A stretch of 8,606 bases of DNA from Cyanobacteria bacterium T3Sed10_376R1m (lineage in GTDB: Bacteria > Cyanobacteriota > Cyanobacteriia > Cyanobacteriales > Cyanobacteriaceae): the NCBI GenBank assembly GCA_003566215.1, contig PXEJ01000233.1:1-8606 (forward strand). Reading direction: 5' to 3'. The position numbers and the translations under genes are program-made. Below the pieces are notes generated by a model, which was not told the DNA's origin, did not search any database, and saw only the letters and a program-made list of their open reading frames with translations. Positions 1 through 5,935 of the stretch are shown here, piece by piece (within the stretch, counting starts at the first letter, position 1; every line of letters begins with the position of its first letter).

Positions 1-1208
1 CAGTAGTAGGCGGCGGACCTTCTGGATCTTCAGCGGCTGAAGTTTTGGCAAAAGCAGGTATCGAAACCTATTTATTTGAAAGAAAACTAGATAACGCTAA
101 ACCTTGTGGCGGTGCTATTCCTCTTTGTATGGTAGCTGAGTTTGATTTACCCCCTGAAATTATTGATCGCCAAGTGCGTAAAATGAAGATGATTTCTCCT
201 TCCAATGTTGAAGTAAATATTGGTCAAACTCTTAAGGATGGGGAATATATTGGTATGTGCCGTCGAGAAGTATTAGACGGTTTTATGCGCGATCGCGCAG
301 CTAAACTAGGGGCGAATCTAATCAATGGTACAGTGTATCAATTAGATATTCCCGAAAACGACACACAAGCTTATACCCTTCATTACGCAGACCATTCCAA
401 CGGTAGCGCCCAGGGGGAAATGAAAACCCTTAAAGTTGACTTAGTAATTGGAGCTGATGGAGCAAACTCTCGCATTGCCAAGGCTATTGATGCAGGAGAC
501 TACAACTATGCGATCGCATTTCAGGAAAGAATAAAATTACCTGAAGACAAAATGACATACTACCAAGACTTAGCCGAAATGTATGTCGGTGACGACGTTT
601 CTCCTGACTTTTACGCTTGGGTATTTCCCAAATACGACCACGTTGCCGTTGGTACAGGTACAATGAAAGTTAACCAAGCCAAAATCAAAAGCCTACAAGC
701 TGGAATCCGTCAACGGGCAGCCAAACGCTTAGAAGGCGGCGAAATCATCAAAGTAGAAGCGCATCCTATCCCCGAACACCCACGCCCACGCCGTGTAGTC
801 GGTAGAGTTGCCCTCGTTGGAGATGCAGCCGGTACCGTTACCAAATCCTCTGGAGAAGGTATCTACTTCGCCGCCAAGAGTGCCAGAATGTGCGCCGAGG
901 TAATCGTCGAAACCAGCAATAATGGTCAAAAAGTTCCCACCGAAGCAGATTTAAAAACCTATCTCAAAAAATGGGATAAACAATACGGTACCACCTATTT
1001 AGTTTTAGACATTTTACAAAGAGTTTTCTATCGTAGTGATGCCACCCGTGAAGCCTTCGTAGAAATGTGTGCTGATATTGATGTACAAAAAATTACCTTT
1101 GATAGCTATCTCTACAAAACAGTAGTACCAGCTAATCCTCTAACTCAACTCAAAATTACCGCCAAAACCATCGGTAGTCTTCTAAGGGGAAATGCGCTCG
1201 CCCCCTAA
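1..1208 (+). CDS. chlP: Geranylgeranyl diphosphate/chlorophyll reductase, 5'-truncated by window edge
   Basis: FAD-dependent, NADPH-using enzyme that reduces the geranylgeranyl chain to phytyl for chlorophyll a and tocopherols, working at the thylakoid membrane. The reading frame is already open at base 3. Its first visible residues, VVGGGPSGSSAAEVLAKAG, are the N-terminal Rossmann glycine motif that binds FAD, so only about six residues are missing compared with the usual length near 407. KPCGGAIPLCM follows, then CRREVLDGFMRDRA, and a GDAAG second FAD motif at about residue 273 of the visible part; all fit the ChlP family closely. A TTG at base 45 is in frame but would delete the FAD motif, so it is not the start. 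The gene contains two HIP1 octamers. Third positions change from T-rich to C-rich in the second half. The stop is followed after about 27 bases by an insertion-sequence-like relic rather than by a clear terminator. Confidence 0.96.
   Translation, partial: VVGGGPSGSSAAEVLAKAGIETYLFERKLDNAKPCGGAIPLCMVAEFDLPPEIIDRQVRKMKMISPSNVEVNIGQTLKDGEYIGMCRREVLDGFMRDRAAKLGANLINGTVYQLDIPENDTQAYTLHYADHSNGSAQGEMKTLKVDLVIGADGANSRIAKAIDAGDYNYAIAFQERIKLPEDKMTYYQDLAEMYVGDDVSPDFYAWVFPKYDHVAVGTGTMKVNQAKIKSLQAGIRQRAAKRLEGGEIIKVEAHPIPEHPRPRRVVGRVALVGDAAGTVTKSSGEGIYFAAKSARMCAEVIVETSNNGQKVPTEADLKTYLKKWDKQYGTTYLVLDILQRVFYRSDATREAFVEMCADIDVQKITFDSYLYKTVVPANPLTQLKITAKTIGSLLRGNALAP
289..296. repeat. HIP1 octamer GCGATCGC
   Basis: Perfect GCGATCGC inside chlP, embedded in a 14-bp perfect palindrome (286-299, TGCGCGATCGCGCA). 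HIP1 is a short palindrome enriched in many cyanobacterial genomes and often linked to DNA methylation; its role here cannot be read from the sequence. Confidence 0.9.
510..517. repeat. HIP1 octamer GCGATCGC
   Basis: Second perfect HIP1 site in chlP (extended palindrome TGCGATCGCA, 509-518). It lies near the zone where the gene changes from T-rich to A/C-rich codons. Confidence 0.9.
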
Positions 1209-1235
1209 GGGAAATAAACCCAACAAATAACTTAA

Positions 1236-1346
1236 GCTTCTTGGGGAGAGTTATCCCCTTGGGCAGTTGGTTTTAAACCAGCTGTCTAATGGTGACTCCC
1301 TGAACCAAGAATGCCCGCTTCTACAAGGTAAAATAGGGAGTGTCAA
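1236..1346 (+). mobile_element. IS200/IS605-type right end with TnpB guide-RNA (omega RNA) scaffold relic, no tnpB
   Basis: About 110 GC-richer bases after chlP show the layout I recognise from the 3' ends of cyanobacterial tnpB elements. There is a GGGGA/TCCCC hairpin (1243-1258), then a 10-bp pairing with one G-U (1264-1273 with 1275-1284). GACTCCCTGAACCAAGAAT follows (1294-1312), then a decayed terminal hairpin ending GGGAGTGTCAA (1336-1346). ACTCCCT at 1295-1301 is fully complementary to AGGGAGT at 1335-1341, a long-range pairing expected of an omega-RNA fold. In intact elements the terminal stem is CCCCGTC-like and symmetrical; here it is degraded. No tnpB, tnpA or left end is visible, so this is a relic or a non-autonomous copy. 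It would be transcribed by read-through from chlP. Recognition is from memory of the consensus, not from a search. Confidence 0.58.
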
Positions 1347-1734
1347 TTAAATATTCATACCATTGTTTGACTAACTGTATTTGGGTAAAAGGAACAATAA
1401 TTGATTCTTTTTTTTTGGTTAAAAATTCTAAACTTCCCTCTCCCTCGTCAGGTAAATCTTCAAAAGAAGTCACTATATTTTTAACTAAAATATTAATTTG
1501 TTGGACATCCCCTAAAGAAAAATAACTTTCATTGATAATTCCTTTAGCCGTTGGTTTGCCCCAAGTAATAATATCTTCTTTTTTGCCCAATACTGCATAA
1601 ATATCATATTTAGACTTATCAAAATTTTCTGCCCAAACCTTATAATTCTCTAACTTTTGATATTCATTTTTTCCACTCCAAGCCAACCAAAAGAAAAGTA
1701 TCAGTAAAGGTAACCAAAATAATCCACGTTCCAT
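1321..1734 (-). CDS. Conserved cyanobacterial hypothetical protein with N-terminal membrane anchor
   Basis: A 137-residue protein, read from the ATG at 1734 (MERGLFWLPLL...). A TTG five codons upstream at 1749 is possible but adds nothing recognisable, and neither start has a convincing ribosome-binding site. Residues about 3-20 form one hydrophobic segment (an uncleaved anchor or signal sequence). A charged soluble domain of about 110 residues follows, with YDIYAVLGKKEDIITWGKPT. I recognise the general type as a conserved cyanobacterial protein but know no function. The last seven codons (DTPYFTL) and the stop lie inside the TnpB-type right-end relic on the opposite strand, so the present C-terminus seems to have been supplied or altered by that element. 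The gene is divergent from the DUF3318 gene, with about 90 bp between start codons. Confidence 0.8.
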   Translation of the reverse strand: MERGLFWLPLLILFFWLAWSGKNEYQKLENYKVWAENFDKSKYDIYAVLGKKEDIITWGKPTAKGIINESYFSLGDVQQINILVKNIVTSFEDLPDEGEGSLEFLTKKKESIIVPFTQIQLVKQWYEYLIDTPYFTL

Positions 1735-1825
1735 GTTAGAATTTAGCAACTCAAATTAAATTTAGACTAGCATAGAATAAGATCATCAAGATCGAATATA
1801 GAGAATAGTTAACTAGAATAATTAT
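1735..1825. promoter_or_regulatory. Divergent promoter region, no consensus box assigned
   Basis: This 91-bp AT-rich spacer separates the minus-strand hypothetical gene from the plus-strand DUF3318 gene and must hold both promoters if each is transcribed on its own. TAGAAT hexamers at 1773-1778 and 1814-1819 resemble -10 boxes for the plus direction, but neither has a good -35 at 16-18 bp. The position is certain; the individual boxes are not. Confidence 0.3.
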
Positions 1826-2518
1826 ATGACTTCTTATACAACTTCCTCCGCCAGAGCAGAAATGAACGAATTAAGAAGATTAAAAACTCTTTTACCCCCA
1901 GAATTGCAAAGTTGGGTAATGGTGGAATCTTCTACTGAGGTAAACCCTCCTTTGATTCGTAGTGAAGAATTAGGCAAAGATGAAGTAGAAATTCAAATTG
2001 ATTTAGCAAAATGGGAAAATCTGGCCATTGACCAAAGAAATTTAATGTTTTGGCATGAGGTGGCACGGATTCAAAATGATACTATCCCCAAAGAAGGTTG
2101 GGAAATGGCAGCCCTTGCCATTGGTTTGGGTGGTGCTGTGGGTGAGTTATGGGTGCAAGATGGTTTGTTATTATTGTTAGCTTTATCTTTGTGTGGTATT
2201 TCTGGTTATCGTTTATGGCAGAAAAATAACGGAGAAAAAAATCTTAAAGATGCTATTGATGCTGATGAGAAAGCGATTATTTTGGCTACTCGTTTTGGCT
2301 ATACCCTCAAAAATGCTTATCAGAGTTTAGGTAGTGCCTTGAAAACTTTGATTGAGCAAACTCCCAAGCGCAACCAACGCAAAAAGTATGAGGAGCGTTT
2401 ACAAGCACTCCGTCGCAGTGCCTCTAAGGCAAAACAAAGAGAAGACCAAGGGGGTAATCAACCTTTGCAAACTCCTCCTTCTCGCAGTCGTAATGCGGCT
2501 AGAATGCGCAATATCTAG
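1826..2518 (+). CDS. DUF3318 domain membrane protein
   Basis: A 230-residue protein whose opening (SARAEMNELRRLKTLLPPELQ) and body match the cyanobacterial DUF3318 family as I know it; its function is unknown. Visible parts: a soluble N-terminal region (1-75), an FWHEVARIQND segment with H77-E78, and a hydrophobic stretch at about 93-130 that could form a membrane hairpin. Then come DAIDADEKAIILATRFGY (141-159) and a basic tail rich in K/R/Q/S (180-230). HE, then a membrane hairpin, then an A-D-x-x-A helix is the order found in M48-type membrane metallopeptidases, but the second zinc histidine is missing (HEVAR, not HExxH), so peptidase activity is unlikely. The ATG at 1826 is the obvious start, though no strong Shine-Dalgarno is present. 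cofG follows 41 bases downstream on the same strand, so the two may be co-transcribed. Confidence 0.85.
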   Translation: MTSYTTSSARAEMNELRRLKTLLPPELQSWVMVESSTEVNPPLIRSEELGKDEVEIQIDLAKWENLAIDQRNLMFWHEVARIQNDTIPKEGWEMAALAIGLGGAVGELWVQDGLLLLLALSLCGISGYRLWQKNNGEKNLKDAIDADEKAIILATRFGYTLKNAYQSLGSALKTLIEQTPKRNQRKKYEERLQALRRSASKAKQREDQGGNQPLQTPPSRSRNAARMRNI

Positions 2519-2559
2519 GGAATAAACCATGGAGCGTCATAGAGACAAATGAGTAAGTA

Positions 2560-3498
2560 ATGCAGAAAATTGTGGTGGAAAATAAGGCTGAGTGTAAACT
2601 GATTACTTATAGCCCGGCTTTCACCCTCGTGCCGACTTATGAGTGTTTTAATCGGTGCAGTTATTGTAATTTTCGTACTGCTCCCTATCAGGATTTATGG
2701 TTAACCTTGGATAAGGCTAGGGAAATTTTGATTTCTTTGGAGGGTAAGGGGGTTACAGAAATTTTAATCCTTAGTGGGGAAGTCCATCCCCACTCGAAAA
2801 GGCGTAGGGATTGGTTTAATCTTATTTATGATTTGGGAGAGTTGGCTTTATCTATGGGGTTTTTTCCTCATAGTAATGTTGGTTGGTTAACCTATGAGGA
2901 GATGAGTTTATTAAAGGTTGTTAATGTTTCTATGGGGTTGATGTTGGAACAGTTAACTCCTAAATTGTTAGATACGGTGCATCGTCACGCACCCACTAAG
3001 ATTCCTGAGCTACGATTACAGCAGTTACAATGGGCAGGGGAGTTAAAGATTCCTTTTACCACAGGGGTTTTACTTGGTATTGGGGAGTTACCAGAAGATA
3101 GAGTTAATAGTCTAAGGGCGATCGCACTTATCCATAAAAAATATAAACATATTCAAGAGGTTATTTTACAACCCTATGCAAAGGGAAGTCAAGAGGATTA
3201 TTTAGGAGAGAATTTTAGTCAAAAAGAAATGTTAAAAACCCTTGAAATTGCTCGGGAAATATTACCAGATGATATAACAATTCAAGTTCCACCCAATCTA
3301 ATTAATGACGAAAAAATGCTCTTAAAATGTTTAGAATTAGGTGCAAGAGATTTAGGGGGAATCGTACCTAAAGATGAGGTTAACCCAAACTATGATCATC
3401 AAAATGTAGAAGAATTAAAGGAAATCTTATTAAAAAATGGATGGCAATTAAAACCTCGTTTACCAGTCTATCCTCAATATTATGATCAAACTTTCTAG
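2560..3498 (+). CDS. cofG: 7,8-didemethyl-8-hydroxy-5-deazariboflavin synthase subunit CofG (radical SAM)
   Basis: Radical-SAM half of Fo synthase. With CofH it joins tyrosine-derived and diaminouracil precursors into the deazaflavin Fo, the core of F420 and, in several cyanobacteria, the antenna chromophore of DNA photolyase. The 312-residue length is normal. The [4Fe-4S] motif CxxxCxxC is C29-C33-C36 (ECFNRCSYC). Other family marks are GEVHPHSKRR, SMGLMLEQL, HRHAPTKIPELR and IPFTTGVLLGIGE. The ATG at 2560 follows GAGTAAG at a short distance; an ATG at 2529 is out of frame, and one at 2549 gives only three codons. It lies 41 bases after the DUF3318 gene. No cofH or photolyase gene is in the window, so the end use of Fo is inferred. 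The 3' third is markedly A-rich compared with the G/T-rich 5' part. Confidence 0.93.
   Translation: MQKIVVENKAECKLITYSPAFTLVPTYECFNRCSYCNFRTAPYQDLWLTLDKAREILISLEGKGVTEILILSGEVHPHSKRRRDWFNLIYDLGELALSMGFFPHSNVGWLTYEEMSLLKVVNVSMGLMLEQLTPKLLDTVHRHAPTKIPELRLQQLQWAGELKIPFTTGVLLGIGELPEDRVNSLRAIALIHKKYKHIQEVILQPYAKGSQEDYLGENFSQKEMLKTLEIAREILPDDITIQVPPNLINDEKMLLKCLELGARDLGGIVPKDEVNPNYDHQNVEELKEILLKNGWQLKPRLPVYPQYYDQTF
3118..3125. repeat. HIP1 octamer GCGATCGC
   Basis: Perfect HIP1 site inside cofG. Base composition of the coding strand changes at about this point: bases 3061-3120 hold 21 G, bases 3121-3180 hold only 5, while A rises from 17 to 26. Confidence 0.9.
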
Positions 3499-3506
3499 CG
3501 GAAATA

Positions 3507-3556
3507 TTTCTTTGGTGGACAAAGAAAGGTAAAGAATCATATTTTATGATATTTTG
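3507..3556. terminator. Possible bidirectional terminator between convergent cofG and lipase-like gene
   Basis: Two perfect hairpins sit in the 64-bp convergent spacer: TTTCTTTG/CAAAGAAA with a 5-base loop (3507-3527), and ATCATA/TATGAT with a 3-base loop (3536-3550) followed by a T-rich run. Both stems are AT-rich and therefore weak, so this is a position-supported candidate rather than a textbook terminator. Confidence 0.4.
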
Positions 3557-3562
3557 CTTTTG

Positions 3563-4153
3563 CTAAATTTTCAATTCAGAATTTAAAAAAGAATCAACGG
3601 CTTTAAATACCCTCACATCACTAATCATCCATTTATGTAATAAAACAGGAAAATTAAGAGATTTCCCCACAGGTAAAATAGAACTACTAGCCGGGGTAAT
3701 CATTAAGTCAAAAGGAGTCCATAAAATTAGGCAATCTAAATGAGAAAATTGATTCTTTATATCACGGTTTAAATCTTCCAAAAAATCACTATGGGGACGC
3801 ATTTGTTTAGTCCCAATAAAAGGTAACATATAAGCCATTTTAGTACCATTATTTGGAGTGGAAATACTAACATATTTATCAACTTTTTCAAGACCTTCTA
3901 ATCGTTGTAAATAATATCTAGTAATCAATCCACCCATACTAAAACCAATTAAATTAATCTTTTGATTAGGTTTAAATTGATCATCAATATATTCTTTTAG
4001 TTTTTGTGCTAAAACCCTTAAATCAGCAGTACCATTATTCGGAGTTAAATTAATAGAATAAACATCATAACCATTGTTTTGTAAATAGAATGACATCTTA
4101 TTAAAAACTTTACTTTTATCAATAATACCGTGAACTAAAAGTATCGGATTCAT
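3563..4153 (-). CDS. Alpha/beta hydrolase, lipase/esterase-like
   Basis: A 196-residue serine hydrolase of the small lipase type (similar in plan to class 2/EstA lipases). Visible features: PILLVHG at the N-terminus, whose HG contributes to the oxyanion hole; nucleophile elbow GFSMGG with Ser72; and probable acid Asp149 (WTPFD) and base His173 (LLHKW), in the right order and spacing for the triad. STPNNGTKMAY (98-108) resembles the segment after the nucleophile strand in lipases that remove acyl groups from lipids. There is no signal peptide, so it is probably cytoplasmic or membrane-associated from inside. The substrate cannot be told. The ATG at 4153 opens directly on the first beta strand; no good ribosome-binding site precedes it. 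The gene converges on cofG and diverges from trxA. Confidence 0.85.
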   Translation of the reverse strand: MNPILLVHGIIDKSKVFNKMSFYLQNNGYDVYSINLTPNNGTADLRVLAQKLKEYIDDQFKPNQKINLIGFSMGGLITRYYLQRLEGLEKVDKYVSISTPNNGTKMAYMLPFIGTKQMRPHSDFLEDLNRDIKNQFSHLDCLILWTPFDLMITPASSSILPVGKSLNFPVLLHKWMISDVRVFKAVDSFLNSELKI

Positions 4154-4461
4154 GGGATATAATTAGATATAATTTATCAAACCTCAGCCATTAATTGTCA
4201 AATAAGTAAAAAGAATCCGCCCCTACGCTGTAAGAGCGGGTTATGGTGTGAGGAGTGAACGGAAACTTTCGCTTCCGCCTTCTTCATTGTAAACTAAATA
4301 GTTGCTAAAAATAAACTAAAAGAAATCCATTAATTTTCTTGAGTAGTTGATTGATAGGAAAGCCTTGAATTGTAAAATTATAGAAATAATTGAGAATTAA
4401 GGACTAATTATTTGTTATTGTAAAATCTGAATGCAAATAGATTTAGTAAGGAATTAATAAA
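4154..4461. other. 308-bp divergent spacer between lipase-like gene and trxA
   Basis: No ORF is supported here. The spacer holds a GC-rich hairpin element at 4211-4287 (listed separately) flanked by AT-rich DNA. The 170 bases before trxA should hold its promoter. TTGAGA (4390-4395) with TGTTAT (4413-4418) at 17-bp spacing is one weak possibility, and TAAAAT at 4421-4426 is another -10-like hexamer. A clear AAGGA ribosome-binding site for trxA lies at 4448-4452. The lipase promoter should be at 4154-4210 or beyond the hairpins. Confidence 0.5.
4211..4287. repeat. GC-rich two-hairpin element, possible IS200/IS605-like scar
   Basis: A compositional island in AT-rich DNA. Hairpin 1: CGCT/AGCG with loop GTAAG (4226-4238), flanked by CCC and GGG runs. 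Hairpin 2: GAGGAG pairs with TTCTTC allowing G-U (4250-4255 with 4280-4285), and inside it CGGAA pairs with TTCCG (4260-4264 with 4273-4277). AAGAATCCGCCCC at its left edge recalls the AAGAATCCCCG that begins the terminal hairpin of cyanobacterial IS200/IS605 right ends, and GAGGAGTGAAC recalls GGGGAGTGTCAA. It could be a decayed element end, a small palindromic repeat, or a structured 5' leader. Confidence 0.4.
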
Positions 4462-4785
4462 ATGTCAGAGGTGACAGAAGTAAAAGAAGCAGATTTTAAG
4501 ACAGAAGTTTTAGATAGCGAACTACCTGTTTTAGTAGATTTTTGGGCCCCTTGGTGTGGTCCTTGTCGTATGGTAGCTCCTGTTGTTGAAGAAATTGCTC
4601 AACAGTATGAAGGAAAAGTTAAGGTTGTTAAATTAAACACCGACGAAAATCCTCAAATTGCTAGTCAATACGGCATTCGTAGCATCCCAACTTTAATGGT
4701 GTTCAAAGGTGGACAAAAACAAGATATGTTAGTGGGAGCAGTACCTAAAACTAGCCTTGCAAAGACACTAGAACAACATTTATAA
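4462..4785 (+). CDS. trxA: Thioredoxin
   Basis: A 107-residue cytoplasmic disulfide reductase, full length for the family. The active site WCGPC has C32 and C35. The buried Asp is in VDFWAP (D26), and the cis-proline is P76 in [13 protein letters not shown] and a VGAVPK segment near the end are typical of m-type and bacterial TrxA. It would be reduced by ferredoxin- or NADPH-thioredoxin reductase and would pass electrons to Calvin-cycle enzymes, peroxiredoxins and others; that is family knowledge. The ATG at 4462 has AAGGA nine bases upstream, the best ribosome-binding site in the window. It is transcribed from its own spacer and closed by an intrinsic terminator 25 bases after the stop, so it is mainly monocistronic. 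I use trxA as the generic symbol; which of the several cyanobacterial thioredoxins this is cannot be settled. Confidence 0.95.
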   Translation: MSEVTEVKEADFKTEVLDSELPVLVDFWAPWCGPCRMVAPVVEEIAQQYEGKVKVVKLNTDENPQIASQYGIRSIPTLMVFKGGQKQDMLVGAVPKTSLAKTLEQHL

Positions 4786-4809
4786 ATCCTTTGGGTTTAT
4801 TCGTTTAAC

Positions 4810-4842
4810 TTCCCACCCTTTCTAAGTGTGGGAAATTTTTTT
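4810..4842 (+). terminator. Intrinsic terminator after trxA
   Basis: Perfect 7-bp stem TTCCCAC (4810-4816) / GTGGGAA (4828-4834), 11-base loop, then A and seven Ts (4836-4842). It is the cleanest terminator in the window and ends trxA transcripts. It leaves only 25 bases before the start of the next gene. Confidence 0.85.
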
Positions 4843-4855
4843 GTTTATATTTATT

Positions 4856-4859
4856 GAGG
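4856..4859 (+). promoter_or_regulatory. Ribosome-binding site deciding the TTG start of the LOG-family gene
   Basis: GAGG lies eight bases before TTG at 4868. The frame stays open upstream to a GTG at 4826, but that codon falls inside the trxA terminator hairpin and would encode a low-complexity MWEIFLFIFIE lead, so the TTG is preferred. Confidence 0.6.
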
Positions 4860-4867
4860 TTAGTATT

Positions 4868-5935
4868 TTGTCTAAAAAATTTGATGGTCAATTATTTTAT
4901 AGTACTTCTAATATTGAAAAATTATTAAAAAAACTTCCTCCCTATAGCCATAACAAATGGTTAAAACAGTCCTTACAATCCCTAGCAAAAATAGTAAAAA
5001 AAGATGAAATTAATTCTTTAGAGTGGAAAATTTTAAAGTCAACTTTAAAAGATTTAGAAAAGGGTTTTAGGGTTTTTTCTGATTATCGTGATACAAGAAA
5101 AATTACTATTTTTGGCTCTGCTAGAACTAGCTCAAATACCCCTGAATATAACTTGGCATTAGAGTTTGCCCAAAAAGTGTGTGAACTTGGTTTTATGGTG
5201 CTTACTGGAGCTGGTGGGGGCATTATGGAAGCTGGAAATAAAGGGGCAGGATCGGATAATTCTTTTGGTTTAAATGTTAAATTACCCTTTGAGCAAAGTG
5301 CTAATGATTTTATTGAAAATGATCATAAACTAATTAGGTTTAAATACTTTTTTACTCGTAAATTATTCTTTTTAAAAGAAACAGATGCGATCGCACTTTT
5401 TCCCGGAGGATTTGGTACCCAAGACGAAGCCTTTGAAACCATTACCCTATGCCAAACAGGAAGACAACCTCTCATACCTCTAATACTAATCGATAAACCG
5501 GGAGGAAACTACTGGCACAATTGGCATAACTATATCTGTAATAATCTCTTAGCAGAAGGTTATATCAACATAGAAGATACAGAAATTTATACCATTACCG
5601 ACAACATAGAAACCGCCTGTCAAATAATCACCAATTTTTACAAAGTTTATCACTCTAGTCTATATATTAAAAACTTTTTTATCATTAGACTTAATTGTGA
5701 ACTAAAGGATAAACAAATAGAAGAATTAAACTATAAATTTAGTGATTTATTATCCCAAGGGAAAATAACCAAAGTAACCAACTCAATCCCCTTGGGAAAC
5801 GACACCATAGACGAATTACCCTGCATTGGATTTCATTTTAACCAAAGAAAATTCAGTCGTTTATATCAAATGATAAACATGATTAACAGCTATGATTTAG
5901 ATACCTTCCCCTCTTGTCCGCCAGCCATTCGCTAA
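4868..5935 (+). CDS. LOG-family (TIGR00730-like) nucleotide nucleosidase-type protein
   Basis: A 355-residue protein with the LOG/lysine-decarboxylase-like Rossmann core: GSAR (83-86), GAGGGIMEAG (114-123), an RK pair in FFTRK (164-165), and PGGFGTQDE (179-187), which is the PGGxGTxxE signature. Family members hydrolyse the N-glycosidic bond of nucleoside 5'-monophosphates; plant and some bacterial members release active cytokinins, while E. coli PpnN acts on purine and pyrimidine nucleotides. The gene has about 75 extra residues before the core and about 100 after it, longer than minimal LOG proteins (about 190), so substrate and regulation may differ. The start is TTG with GAGG upstream. 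Transcription is odd: the trxA terminator ends 25 bases before the start, so expression needs read-through or a promoter overlapping that terminator. Codons switch from T-rich to A/C-rich near 5390. Confidence 0.88.
   Translation: MSKKFDGQLFYSTSNIEKLLKKLPPYSHNKWLKQSLQSLAKIVKKDEINSLEWKILKSTLKDLEKGFRVFSDYRDTRKITIFGSARTSSNTPEYNLALEFAQKVCELGFMVLTGAGGGIMEAGNKGAGSDNSFGLNVKLPFEQSANDFIENDHKLIRFKYFFTRKLFFLKETDAIALFPGGFGTQDEAFETITLCQTGRQPLIPLILIDKPGGNYWHNWHNYICNNLLAEGYINIEDTEIYTITDNIETACQIITNFYKVYHSSLYIKNFFIIRLNCELKDKQIEELNYKFSDLLSQGKITKVTNSIPLGNDTIDELPCIGFHFNQRKFSRLYQMINMINSYDLDTFPSCPPAIR
5387..5394. repeat. HIP1 octamer GCGATCGC
   Basis: Perfect HIP1 site within the LOG-family gene, immediately before the PGGFGTQDE codons. 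It marks almost exactly where coding-strand C content jumps. Confidence 0.9.

Noticed and set aside
729..929. 66-codon minus-strand ORF
   Set aside because: Lies entirely antisense within chlP, has no recognisable protein features, and is explained by the codon composition of chlP.
1340..1525. 61-codon plus-strand ORF
   Set aside because: Antisense shadow of the minus-strand membrane-anchored hypothetical gene, which has the better protein character.
2549..2560. Tiny upstream ORF (ATG AGT AAG TAA) overlapping the cofG start
   Set aside because: Three sense codons ending in TAATG could couple translation, but it is too short to separate from chance, and the same bases also serve as the ribosome-binding region.
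4826..4867. GTG-initiated N-terminal extension of the LOG protein
   Set aside because: The start codon lies in the terminator hairpin of trxA and the T-run would be coding; a TTG with GAGG upstream at 4868 is more credible.
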